DNA of 64,000 nucleotides. Source: Megalobrama amblycephala (taxonomy: Eukaryota > Chordata > Actinopteri > Cypriniformes > Xenocyprididae). The translations under genes were made by a program, and so were the position numbers. This document shows positions 11,304 to 22,463 of the stretch, piece after piece (the stretch's first letter is position 1; each line of letters begins with the position of its first letter). The notes below the pieces were generated by a model, which did not search any database, was not told the origin of the DNA, and saw only the letters and a list, made by a program, of their open reading frames with translations. The stretch spans positions 10,049,537-10,113,536 of the forward strand of contig NC_063049.1 in NCBI RefSeq assembly GCF_018812025.1, given 5' to 3'.

Positions 11304-12272
11304 TTATTAGTGTCAAAATGCTGATTTCTTGTATATCCGGGTTGCTTCAACAAAGCTAAAGTTTTGCGATTACGTGCGCAGATATCAAAGTGCGCTTTGC
11401 TTGACTAGCTGCTGCTTCAAAACTGGATTTTTTGCATGTTTTGCTGCACTGATTGGATTACTGCTTAATTTGTATTTCTATATCACCATTGGATTACTGT
11501 GCTTTTATTACTCCAATTCTTACTGTTGGTGATTTGGACTTGATTGTTGACTGCAATTTTTGCCATCGGGCTGCTGTGAGCTCTCTACCCTTTTGCATCT
11601 TCCACCACTTTTGGCTCATCAGATGGGTTTTACCGCTCTATCAGTTGCACGGTTTGTTTACGGCTTGCTTATCTGGGTGTGCCGTCTCCCTCTTAACCTG
11701 CTGTGTTTGGTGATGTGACTTACGGGGTTTGGCTAACGTGGTTTTTGCTAGTGATTGGCATTTACTGCGACAATATAAACATGCCTCAGCCAACAGTTCA
11801 GTTTGTTTTGCTGCTGCAGCCTCCTCCATCTCCCAGAGTTCCTGGTCGGTATACTCCGGTTCAAACATACTGTATGGCTGGACAAAAAATAAAAAAATAA
11901 ATAATAATTCTCTTGGCTTATATTGAAATCCAACATTTTTCTTAAATGCTAGTTTTGTACTTTTAATTCATGACCGGTATTTTGTTTTGCTCTCTCCTCT
12001 GCACTTCCGTGTTCGTCACCGGAGCTCACACTGCGCATGCGTCCTATGTCATAAGCTGGGACGCCACTCTCGTGAACGCACATATGACAGTTGCGGAAGC
12101 TAGAGATTATCGTTTATAAAGTTTGAAATATGGATATTTTTCTTACATAAATGCATTGCATAGCTTCAGAAGGCCTTTATTAACCCCCCCAGCACCGTGT
12201 GGACTTTTATAATTGATGAGTGCATTTCTGTCTTTAGAATTTGGGGCACCATCCACTCCCATTATAAAAAGT
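11304..12272. mobile_element. Interior and right inverted arm of the 7.6-12.3 kb TTAA element
   Basis: After the L2 tail, unique sequence (11304-11990) precedes the inverted copy of the 7770-8030 arm (about 12000-12270). Shared landmarks include CACTCTCGTG, ATATGGATATTTTTCTTACA, GAAGGCCTTTATTAAC and GGGGCACCATCCACTCCCA. The arm stops near 12272 without reaching the expected TTAA terminus, so the right end has been lost or replaced. Confidence 0.65.
11641..11868 (-). CDS. Transposon-associated small ORF, unknown function
   Basis: A 75-codon frame starts MFEPEYTDQELWEMEEAAAA. An acidic N terminus of this type recurs, as far as I remember, in fish transposon-linked proteins, but I cannot name the family. 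The rest is low-information. It lies just inside the right inverted arm of the TTAA element, in the position expected for the first exon of that element's protein. No downstream exon is seen because the L2 insertion and deletions have removed the interior. It is probably a relic. Confidence 0.3.
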   Translation of the reverse strand: MFEPEYTDQELWEMEEAAAAKQTELLAEACLYCRSKCQSLAKTTLAKPRKSHHQTQQVKRETAHPDKQAVNKPCN

Positions 12273-14711
12273 GCATATTCATATTCTAAAAGCTTCATTT
12301 TGTACATGTATAGAATCATTTTTGCACTAACATTTTCATGGTAGACCATTTGTAAAGGATCTGGACTTCAGTTTTTTTTTTTTTTTTTTAATTCAATTTT
12401 GCTTCCCATTGCCACTTGTGAACAAGTGACACAAGGACACAAGATACATTTGTAGCAGGACAGTCACTTATTTACAGCTGTATGTCACTTCCAGATATGT
12501 ATGGACACCCAGACATGGATCAGAGAAGACAGAATTTGAAGCATTTAGTTCACAAGACTTCTTCCCATTTCACCTGAAAGAATTAGAAGAGATCAGTTTA
12601 AATTGTCTACATGGCTCTATTCAAACAAAGTCAATTATTTTATGTCTCCAAGACTGTCATACTGTGCATTAAAGTACATTGTCCCTATATTTTGTATATG
12701 GTTTCAAAAATACTTGAAGTGTGCACGCTAACATCTAAACTGACTAGGTGAAATTAACAGTACCTTTTGATACGTTTAAAAAAAAAAAAAAAAAAAAAAA
12801 AACCAACAACAACCCCAAACACTGAACTAAATGAGTGATGGTTTGCCAACACATGTAAAAATGTGTTGATTCATTCAAAATAGTGGACATGAGTCCTTTA
12901 AGGATTAAACAAAATGTTGTACTCTGATCCTAGTATAGCAAGAAAAATTTACTTACCAACTGACACCGGTTACAATCTCTTTTTTTTTTGGATGGGGTGA
13001 AGAGAATGGAATAGGTCAGAAATGTTAACAGTAACTACCCGTACTAAACAGGTTAAGACTATTTTAAGGTGACGCAGTTACATTGTACTTAAGTAATAAG
13101 TAATATTAACACGTACTTACTATAGGTGTTACAGTTGGGTTTAGGGTTATTTATGAAATTAAGCATAACTTACTGTTATTGTACTGTTATCATACTATGA
13201 GGATCGATTCAGATGTCCCGATTCAAACGAGTGCACGGATCAAATACACGTGTTCCTGCTCTACTGTTTAAGCCATAACTGACCGTTTACTTGGATACTC
13301 GCAATTAATAGTGGTCATCTTAAGAAATTAAGAATTCGTCTATTTAGGCTCAATGAGACGTGAAAACTCATTTGCACGCTGTCTGAGACGCGCAGCTGTG
13401 AGCGCTTCAGGTGTGCACACAACTTCACACAGAGCTCGCAAGTTCTTTTGCTTGAATGCTTAAATTGGGAAAGCATGAAAATGCGTGCAAGTGATAAACT
13501 TGAGAGACCATACAGCAATGGCCGACAATCGGGACAACCGTCCAGAAGGTCTTTCGCGCACCTGCATCTGCCATGCTCGGCACTGAATGAATGACAGGAT
13601 CCCCGCTGCAACATCATGCAAGGTAAATGAGAGGATGACCTCTAGTGGAGAAGACTAATAAGATTAACGTCAAACAGATTATGTTCTGTGTTTGGGGAGA
13701 GAAAAAAAAAAAAATCCCTAATAAAAAAAATAAAGATTTTTTTGGCCCAGCCCCTATTAGATGCATGTATTAACGTCATCTTAAAATATGTTCTTGTATT
13801 TTAATTTGCCATGCCTTTACTATAAAACATTAAACGCCAACATATCCAGGTATTTAGAAGTACCATAACAAGGATCAGAGAAAACGGAGTTTACTGCAGG
13901 AATAGTACAGCTCTTTGTTCCATCACACCTGATTCATGGACAGACAAAGTAGCTTTAATATAGGCAGTTATATGCATCTTGCTCATGTCAAATGCATGAA
14001 TTGAATCTAACTATTTTCCTACACTGTGTTAATCTTACCGAGCGGACATTGTGGAGAGAGATGACTGTGCAAGACAGCGTGTATTTGAGAGCTGATCAGC
14101 TGGTTTCCCACTAGCGCACGTTTTGCAATCAGTCCGCCCATAATTGGCTTTAAGAACCTTTATGAATCCCACATCTGACATTAAAAATAGAGAATTATGG
14201 TAGTTTAAGCACATTCCATGTGGTTGGAGACACAAAAGTTCGAGTCACCCTCATGATCCTGTTCCCCTTTTTCATATGGACCCATTTGGGAACAAAGGCC
14301 AAAAACTAAATTTACTGAACTACTCACCACATTTGAGACACACAGATTCTCCTTCACAAGTCACCATTGTTTTGTCGTTTTTGTATTTGTCATTTTTGTA
14401 TTTGTTTTTGCTTCTGCACCTGCAGAGACAACATATGAAAAAGACAAGGTAAATGAGAGAATGACATCTAGTCTAGAAAATTAATGTCAAACAGATGTGT
14501 TCAATGTCTGCAGAAACACGAAAAAAATGGCTTTTGAGAGCATCAATTTTTTTGCCCAGCCCTAGAAAGTAACATCACCTTAAAATGAAGTGTTCATGTA
14601 TTTTAATTATTTGCCATGCCTTTATTATAAAGTCTGAAAGATTATGTGTATTTTCATTATCTTTAGTTAGATGCATTTACATTGTGACTGTGCCTCAGAT
14701 GCAATCAACTC
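12273..14711. other. Non-coding stretch with a 0.2-kb direct duplication
   Basis: No gene is supported. Poly-T (12371-12389) and poly-A (12779-12802) runs are present. Bases 13618-13840 and 14447-14665 are diverged direct copies sharing GGTAAATGAGAG, GATGACCTCTAG/GATGACATCTAG-type sequence, TTTTTTGGCCCAGCCC or TTTTTTGCCCAGCCCTAG, and TTGCCATGCCTTTA. The CCCAGCCCTAG word resembles a hAT-type terminus. Frames at 13315-13617 and 14035-14235 lack recognisable domains. Confidence 0.4.
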
Positions 14712-15051
14712 TGTGTTTGTAAAGGTGTGAACCAAATGGCCCATACAGACGTATGGCCCACAGAAACTGATGGGTGTGAATGACAAAGAAACAGCATTGC
14801 TCAGAGCAGATCACAGGGTAGATCGATCTCCTGTGGGAGGTCCTAACAGTGTTCTATTGTTTGTAACCCTTTTGTCTTCATGTATAAAGTTCTGTCCCAC
14901 AGACAGAACTTTGGGTTAAGATGTTTTGAAGGCTGACACGCTAACATCGCTGCTGAAGAACTGTGCTACACTACTACCTTCAGTAAAATCTTCTTCCCAT
15001 AAGAACTCTGGCCAAGCTTACTTATTTTATGTATTAGAGAAATCTAATACA
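14712..15051 (+). mobile_element. LTR-like block (solo LTR candidate)
   Basis: The block starts TGTGTTTGTAAAGG and ends AATCTAATACA. It carries a TATAAAG box at about 14883-14889 and is followed by TTGGCGAGCCACCC, which could be a primer-binding-type sequence. No gag or pol follows, and no second LTR was found, so this is at best a solo LTR or a 5' fragment. Direction is inferred from the TATA box. Confidence 0.35.
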
Positions 15052-16372
15052 TTGGCGAGCCACCCAAATGACTGCACGGCCAAATACTGCAAAATCTAAC
15101 TCCATACTTCATCTGCAGCGATGTTACATGAAAGACCTCACAGTCTAAACTTTCCCATTTCACACATTAATACAGGATGTTTTGGAAGATGATATTTCAA
15201 GGTCAAATGAGTGTGATTTCCAGTGCAGTACATTCATCTCACCTCCATTCGTCTCTGCACCCACTTGTAAACTCTAATATGCAACAACTCAATATTCTGA
15301 TAATGTAGTATTTATTTAATAACAATCATTGTTAGTGAAGTAATTGTATGAAATGAAACTGAAACACTAGTCAATACAGTGTTGAGGTTTCACATCTGTT
15401 ATATGCGCTTCCTGCTGGTCAATCTTCACTGATTTTACATTCCATCAGTAAGAGCGAGTGTGAAAGTTGATGGAGTAGCAGAGGCTTTAACTCCTCTAAT
15501 TTAATGATTTCTAGGTTTAATTTGACATTTTTACACATTCAAGTTTGAGAAGCTTACAGAGGCTATAGTTTATGTCCTCATCCTGCTCAATTGTACGCTT
15601 CCTTTTCTTTGCATTTTTGACTGAACAAAACAACTTTGAACCAAACAACCAGAAAAGGGGGCTTAAAGGGCTTAAATATGAGAACAAACAGATGAACTAA
15701 TGAGACTAATTAACAAGACACACCTGAGCAGAACTTAATCAGTAATCATAGAAATAAACAGAGAGAGAACGAAGAACTAAACTGAATAAATTAACATATT
15801 ACAAGATTAACTGAGAAACTCAGACATGAACAGATCTCAAAACATGATCAGTACAAAGTTAATGATGTCAATGATTATCATAACTGCCAGTGAGATGAGA
15901 ATGAGTTATATAATGTTTATCTTTATTAAACAGTCTAACATTGTTCTCAAACAATTCTTCTCAAAACTCAATTTGCCTTTCAAACTAAATAAAACGATCA
16001 AGTTTTTATTCGTATATTTACAATATCAACACATATTACAATACAATAAAATAAAATGGCATCAACTACAAATTGAAATATACAAATATAAAATGATGGA
16101 ACAGCATTAAGAAATGTAGCCCACAACAATTTAACATTCACTTTCAGTTTATATCACTTGAATAATTTGAGTACTAAATTTGGCAATCGCAGTTATGATT
16201 AGCAATATTGTAATTGCTTTAATATGGTGAATTTAATCCCAATATCATTATGATTGTAGGCCTTATACTAAAGACTTCTATATATTCTTGTTAATCCACT
16301 TCATCTCTGCTCTTACATCTTCTCAATCTGTTTCACCTGTAAATAAAAAACAAAATGATCATTTATTATTAA
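15052..16372. other. AT-rich non-coding stretch
   Basis: No gene, RNA or clear element border is seen. Frame 15826-16110 is lysine- and isoleucine-rich and reflects base composition. A minus-strand sequence at about 16310-16345 reads like acceptor plus a very short terminal exon (TTTACAG followed by GTGAAACAGATTGAG). I cannot connect it to the NLR gene in frame. Confidence 0.4.
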
Positions 16373-17152
16373 AGGGATAGTTCACCCAAAAATGAAAATT
16401 TGATGTGTATCTGCTTACCCCCCAGCGCATCCAAGATGTAGGTGACTTTGTTTCTTCAGTAGAACACAAATGATGATTTTTAACTCCAACCGCTGCCGTC
16501 TGTCAGTCAAATAATTGCAGTAGATGGGAACTTCATCTATAAGAGTAAATAAAGCTTGCTTAGACAAATCCAAATTAAACCCTGCGGCTCGTGACGACAC
16601 ATTGATGTCCTAAGACACGAAACGATCGGTTTGTGTGAGAAACTGAACAGTATTTATATCATTTTTTACCTCTAATACACCACTATGTCCAACTCCGTTC
16701 ATGATTCCTTTAGTGATGTCTGATCGCGCTCTGACAGCGGCAGTGATGTCTGACACTCATTGAAGTATATGCGCGAGACATCACTTCCGTTGTCAGAGCG
16801 CGATCAGACATCACTAAAGGAGTCATGAACGCAGTTGGACATAGTGTGTTTTAGAGGTAAAAAATGATATAAATACTGTTCGGTTTCTCACACAAACCGA
16901 TCGTTTCGTGTCTTAGGACATTAATGTGTCGTCACGAGCCGCAGGGTTTAATTTGGATTTGTCTAAGCAAGCTTTATTTACTCTTATAGATGAAGTTCCC
17001 ATCTACTGCAATTATTTGACTGACAGACGGCAGCGGTTGGAGTTAAAAATCATCATTTGTGTTCTACTGAAGAAAAAATGTCACCTAAATCTTGGATGTG
17101 CTGGGGGTAAGCAGATAAACATCAAATTTTCATTTTTGGGTGAACTATCCCT
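16373..17152. mobile_element. 780-bp near-perfect palindrome, TTAA-flanked foldback element
   Basis: TTAA at 16369-16372 and at 17153-17156 flank inverted termini AGGGATAGTTCACCC. The arms extend almost to the centre (about 16740 and 16790), so the element is essentially one hairpin. The same 61-residue translation appears in both arms (16415-16600 minus and 16926-17156 plus), which only reflects the palindrome and is not a gene. No transposase is encoded. The superfamily is inferred to be Kolobok-like or another TTAA-targeting family. Confidence 0.85.
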
Positions 17153-17239
17153 TTAACACCAAACCAACAATAATCATTCAATATCACTTATATGTACATG
17201 TATGTTTCTATTAATGCTGTTTGAATTAGTAGTTATTTT

Positions 17240-17790
17240 AAATAATAATACAAAATGGCAATGCATTTCTGTATTTAAACTGACATTTTCCATATTATAT
17301 GTGCAATGTTTGAAGCAAAATTATTGTTCAATTATTTTAATGCTTTATAAGTTGCAAAATTAAAATTAAAATGTTATACAGAAATGATTATATATATATG
17401 TTTAAAATGTTCAAGCAAAAATTGTAGCAAAATGACCATTTAAATTTTTAAAAAAAAATGCATTTACACTCACAGTTAAGACACTACATTCATTGCGGGA
17501 CATTTAATGAAAATGCAATCTCTATTGTCTTAACTGTGAGTGTAAATGCAATAAAAAAAAAAACATTTAAATGGTAATTTTGCTACAATTTTATTTTAAT
17601 TTTGCAACTTATAAAGCGTTAAAATATATGTTTAAATTATATTTTAAAACTAGTGTAGGAAACAGCAAATGTAAATTATATTATTGAATTTGAATGATCA
17701 TTTTGCTCCAAACATTGCACATATAATAAGGAAAAAATGTCAATTTAAATACAGAAATGCATTGCCATTTTACATATTACATTTCAAATT
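17240..17790. mobile_element. AT-rich palindromic element
   Basis: A second inverted repeat lies 90 bases beyond the first. Left-arm words such as AATGGCAATGCATTTCTGTA, GCAATGTTTG and CTCACAGTTAAGAC recur inverted on the right. The centre is near 17500. Arms are about 250 bp and diverged by small indels. No coding capacity; target duplication not resolved. Confidence 0.65.
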
Positions 17791-18054
17791 GAATATTGCT
17801 ACACATGTGCTTCCATAAACCTCAAACCAACTCTAAACTCTAACCTGAAACTTACGATAAGTTTTGTAGCACATCATGGTAAGACAGATCCATGATTTTT
17901 CTGAAGTCTGAACTTAAAAACGCTAAATCAATTTCAATGTTGCTCCCTTTGTTTCAGTAAACCTTAATTATATTTTCCTTTCACAAATATTTAAAGATTG
18001 TCCAAGTGTCAGAGGTAAATGAAAGTATCTTTAACATCACAGATGTTTACTCAC

Positions 18055-18213
18055 GTCAGTTTACAGTTTGAGTCTCGTATCAAGTCTCTGAGCTGCTCTG
18101 AGTCTCTGATCGTGTTGTTTCTCAGATCAAGCTCTTTTAAAAACTGCAGTGCTTTTGTGTTTGTCAAACACTGAGTTAAAGAAGAAACATCTGTAATGCC
18201 ACAGCCTTTCAGA
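18055..18213 (-). CDS. NLR gene, last visible LRR exon (K)
   Basis: This 159-bp exon lies between a TTTCTAG acceptor and an AC|GTGAGT donor. It encodes a ribonuclease-inhibitor-type LRR segment: LKGCGITDVSSLTQ, then LKELDLRNNTIRD and a closing NCKL. It is 15 bp shorter than the other LRR exons and more diverged from them. If the donor is not used, the frame stops at once (ACG TGA), with the stop overlapping the donor. It may therefore be the terminal coding exon. No B30.2 or other C-terminal exon was seen further left. Confidence 0.65.
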
Positions 18214-18329
18214 CTAGAAAGAGACAAACAGACAGAGATCATCTTAGTTTCATCAGACCACAAAACATATGACTAAGGTGAATTCTAATATTCATTAAAT
18301 TAAATTTCAATATTATTGTTTTTATTTTA

Positions 18330-19010
18330 TATCTTTATAGTCCACCAAAGTGGAAATTTTCAGCGAAGCTCACTTGGGAGTCCAGAACTGAACCAAGATA
18401 TTTAAAATGTTTCACAATTTCAACTTGTTTGCTCTCAAGTGAAATTGGCTGGATTATCATGTGTCATTTTGTGCACATAATTCATTTTTTTGTCTTAGGG
18501 ACACCGATTTCTAATGTGAGCCAGGTAGGCAACATCATGTAAAGAGTTTGTTTTATCCATTAGGCCAACTAAGGCCATATCATCATTATATTTAAATTAT
18601 CTAAAATGTTCCTCCTTAATCATAAACTCCTTAAGAGAAAAATGCACAGGAGAAAGAATGCAGCCTTGTGGGCAGACTGTGCTTAAAGTGAACACATTAG
18701 ACAAAATCCCTCTAACAGACCCTCTGTGATGGCAAGAAATTTAATCAACTTTAATAATAAATAATATTAAAATCAACAAGCCTTTTTAGGAGAATGTGTG
18801 TCTTCACTGAATTAAAAGCAGAGCTATAATCTACAAATAATGCTTTAGGACACACGAGATGTTTTGTAACTGTATTAAGCAGGGTCAGCACAGCGTCATC
18901 TGTGCCTCTATTACTCTTCTATACAAACTGAAGTGGATCTAGTGTAGAGGCCACAGTTGAGGTGAGATGATCAGCCAAAACCCCCTCCATAGTTTTACAT
19001 AGAAGTTATT
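18330..19010 (-). pseudogene. Decayed non-LTR reverse transcriptase (CR1/Rex-like)
   Basis: The reverse complement read in several frames gives RT landmarks in order: DPLQFV, RGTDDAVLTLLNTVTKHL, ALFVDYSSAFNSV, CPQGCILSPVHFSL, a degraded YNDD box (catalytic YADD position) and a late FKYLGSVLDS. Stops and frameshifts are many, and no long frame remains. It sits in the intron between the last two LRR exons, in the same strand as the NLR gene. The order of motifs fits the CR1/Rex group; the exact family is not certain. Confidence 0.65.
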
Positions 19011-19553
19011 GCAATAGTCCGGAAACTACTGGATTACAGGTTTATCAAAGTGTATTTGAGAAAAGCCACAGTTTGGAAGACTGATCTTTCTGCACTCTCT
19101 GATTTATAACATTGGGTTATTTTTTTTTAAATAAAAAAGAAGTGACATAGAGTAGGCTTTAAACATGTTGATTCTTTTAGTTGTTCTCATCTCAGTTGAT
19201 ACGCAGCACAACCAGGTCTGGTTGCAGGGTGTTTGGGGTGTTGAGCACCAATTGATCAACCGGACAGAGCACTTCAAGCACTTCTAAACAGATGGGAGGA
19301 GTTTTGAAACTATAAATGCATTTATTTGGCTTTCAAAACTTCTAAATGTTAATATTGTGGCATAAGTGTCTTATTAGATTCCATAGATCTGCAAAAGGGC
19401 AAGAGTCAAAGAACTGCTGTGGGTCTCATAAGTGCTTGATTCATTGTCTATTGATATTAAACAAAATATGATCCACAAGCTTGCATTTAAAGACACTTGG
19501 TGATTTTTGCCTGAGAAATTTGAGAACCACTGTTGTATGTGAATGTTACCGAC

Positions 19554-19727
19554 CTCAATCTCTCCAGTTTACAGTGTGAATCCGTCAGTCCGTCACATAA
19601 GTGATTCACTCCTGTGTTACTTATTTGATTCTCACTGAGGTCCAGATCTCTCAGGTGTGATGGGTTTGATTTCAGAGCTGAAGTCAGGATGAGACACTGT
19701 TTCTCTGTAATACTGCATCCATACAGA
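19554..19727 (-). CDS. NLR gene, LRR exon J
   Basis: This 174-bp exon has acceptor GTCTTCAG and an apparent donor AG|GTCGGT. The first base completes the codon of the previous exon (phase 2). It encodes LYGCSITEKQCLILTSALKS, then LRDLDLSENQISNTGVNHL and a closing CKLERL, i.e. two ribonuclease-inhibitor-type LRRs. It pairs closely with exons D and F. The donor is weaker than the GTCAGT seen at the equivalent site of exons H and D. Confidence 0.75.
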
Positions 19728-20001
19728 CTGAAGACAGAAAGAGAAAGAAAATAGACACAAATGACCTTAGTCAGGTTAGACAGACACCATATTGAATCTT
19801 GTGTGGATGAAAATTAAGCAGAGAGAAAAAAAAAAAAATACATAGTGCTACATTAAGATTTATTACTTGTTAAAAAACATTTAAAATGAAGTGTAACAGA
19901 AGGTGGAGAGGTATAAACTCTATTACTTGTGTTGAGCCCTGTTGTTTTAAATGAACTAAACCGAAAAATTGTATCACTCTGTACATTATAAGGATACTAA
20001 C

Positions 20002-20175
20002 TGTATTTTTTCCAGTTTGCATTGTAGGTTCATCAGTAGATCACTGAGGTTTTCCACTCCAGAGTCTCCTAGTTTATTCTCACTGAGGTACAGATGTTTC
20101 AGGTGTGATGGGTTTGATTTCAGAGCTGAAGTCAGAGCAGAACAACCTTCATCTGTCAGATCACAGCCTCTTAAC
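20002..20175 (-). CDS. NLR gene, LRR exon I
   Basis: This 174-bp exon lies between acceptor AAATGCAG and donor ACA|GTTAGT, phase 2 on both sides. It encodes LRGCDLTDEGCSALTSALKS, then LKHLYLSENKLGDSGVENL and a closing QCKLEKI. It is nearly identical to exon E, and the following intron also resembles that between E and F, so exons I-J and E-F are duplicates of one block. Confidence 0.8.
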
Positions 20176-20229
20176 CTGCATTTGGAGAAATGAGAAAAAG
20201 AAAATCTTCATTCTGCAATTTATAGCATC

Positions 20230-21770
20230 TTCACAACAAATATAGGACAAATTCCAGTCTGCTTTTTTGCGCCCTTCAATGGCACTTCTGGAAGTCTGTC
20301 AGCAAAGAGTACATGTGATGGTCACTCAAGTAATTTTATTGTTTATGATCATGTGACAAGTTCTCATGATTCATTTTAAAGCTTGCACATCATATGAAGT
20401 TTAGAGCTGCTGTCTGTAACTTTTTTTTGGTTAAAAATGATCCAAAATCAATTATTGAGCAAGTACATAATCAATCAGTGTTCAAAATGATCTCCTTACC
20501 TTAGCTTAATTCATAACAGTAAGCTTGTAATAATGTTTTATAATCTGAGTGATACTGGTATGAATTCGCAGGAAATATGTGTTTGAATAAGTGTCGTCAG
20601 GGCTTTTGAAAGGTTGTGTGACCTAAAAACGGACACAGAGCTATTTTTCTGCTGGACAGGTTAGACATTTCAATGGTTCATTGGGGAATAAGGTTACAGT
20701 AGCACACGTTTTAGCTTAATCCATACAGTTACGGATAACGATAATACACACTATATATACGCAGTCATGCAAAGTTGATGATTTTAACATGAACAATTCG
20801 AGAACAAAGTACTGTATAACAATAATTTGCACCATTGGTTGTGTGATTTATTGTAAAACCTTTCTCAGTTGGTCTGAACAAAAGTGGATGACGTTACTTC
20901 TTCAGAAGACATTTTCTGGTGAAACTTCTTATTTTGAACATGCATACAAGACATTTATATCTGTAATTATGATAATCCACACTGGTGTGTTGACTGACAG
21001 TCTCTAAACATAGCTGCAGCTCAAAACATTAGATTCATCCATGCTGAGGAGCCGTACCGATGCACAACTCGCGCAGTGGTGTGTTTAGGTTATTGGAGGC
21101 CCTAAGCAAATATCCAGGAGGGGGCCCTGTGATCGCGTTCCCAGGGGTTTATCAGCTGGCAATTTTCAATGCACATTTAAGAGTGCAGGTTGCAACTATT
21201 ATTAACAATAATGGAAAGATGAGGCTTATCAGTATGTCATTTTTATCTATGTCTTTATGTCTTTTGCACCCTGGCATGTTTAGTCTTAAAGGTGCTACAG
21301 AGGATCTTTTCGTCGACTGAGAAACCAAAGACTGTTAGTGAGTTTTTGAAATGAGCGCATGCGTAAGAACAACCCCCCTCCTTCACAGCTCATTTCGAGG
21401 GAACACCTCCCAAAACTCGTGCACGAGTATTGGAACACGAGTGTTTGTTTACCACTGGCATTTGCTGTGTCGTGTTAGTGGATTCATTACGTCGGACTCA
21501 CCGCAGGTAACATTGCATGCGGCGCCTGTGGAGTGTGGAAAGTTACTGGAGCGCGCAGCCGCGCACGTCTCTCACAAGGAACGTCATGACAGTGATTGAC
21601 AAGTCAGAGGGCCAATCCGTGCACATCTCTCACAAGGAACTTCATGGCAGTGATTGACAAGCCAGAGGGCTAAATCTATCTTAGATGCGCTAAGTTAAAC
21701 AACCTAACCAAGTGATACTGATTCTTTGCTGGCTTTTAAGGAACTGTCTGCAAGTTTTGATAATCTTTTT
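20230..21770. other. Intronic non-coding region with a TTAA-type terminus
   Basis: No exon is supported. At 21286-21289 TTAA is followed by AGGTGCTACAGAGGATC, resembling the end of a TTAA-flanked element; an opposite end was not found. Bases 21580-21660 contain a short tandem duplication (CACAAGGAACGTCATG and CACAAGGAACTTCATG). Frames at 20789-21599 are not coding. Confidence 0.4.
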
Positions 21771-22463
21771 CCCCCTTTCCACCAGCACGAACCAGGTGCT
21801 AGTCCAGAGCTAGTGCTAGTGCCAGTTCGGAGTTGGTTCAACTGACGAGCCTTCTAAGAACCGGTTTGCCTTTCCACCGCCTAAAGAGCCAGTACAGAGC
21901 CAGGACTTACATCACTGTATACGTCTCATATTTCACAGCAAAGCTAGCACTGCAGCGCCAAACACAAATACACCAGGCTTGTTCGAGATGCATCGGCTTC
22001 CCGCAGAGCGATCGATGCATGACATCAAAGTACCGCGAGAACAACCCAAAAGCACAAGGAGTCGTATGCTCTACAAACCCGCCGAATCGGTCCGAGCTGC
22101 TCTGATGCATCTCGAACAAGCCTTCCATTAACAATCGCGGATATTTCACTACTGTTGATGCTCATGGCTTTGCGAACCTACACCAATTTGTATATAGACA
22201 GAGATTACGATCAAGCTGCTATTAGCTCGATTAGCTGCTATTTCAAAAATGGCGGTCTCAAGTTTCTTGTTGGTCACAGTAAACCCGCCCCCACCCCCTG
22301 ATGCAAGTGGTTCTTACTTCTAGCCCAGCAATGTTTTGGTGCTACTTACGAACCACTTTTCCTGGTTCGGAGATGGTGCTTTGTGTGTCGAAAGACAAAG
22401 AACTGATTTGAAACTAGGCTCTGGCTCCGAACCAGCACTCAAACTGCCTTGGTGGAAAAGGGG
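21771..22463. mobile_element. Non-autonomous TIR element (hAT-like)
   Basis: The ends are inverted: left CCCCTTTCCACCAGCACGAA, right (reverse complement) CCCCTTTTCCACCAAGGCAG. Internal blocks also pair imperfectly (GAACCAGGTGCTAG against TGGTTCGGAGCC). It has no transposase. A clean target duplication is not visible, so the superfamily is a guess from the terminal style. Confidence 0.55.

Noticed and set aside
16310..16345. Terminal exon of the NLR gene (VKQIEKM-stop)
   Set aside because: Joined in the phase used by all LRR exons it gives an immediate TGA, so it cannot be the in-frame continuation; kept only as a remark.
16415..17156. Two identical 61-residue frames on opposite strands as a gene pair
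   Set aside because: They are the two arms of one palindrome; no splice sites, no domain and no reason for coding.
19969..20193. Plus-strand 74-codon frame, and similar ones at 36576-36842 and 37110-37298
   Set aside because: Antisense of LRR exons I, E and D; repeated because the exons are repeated.
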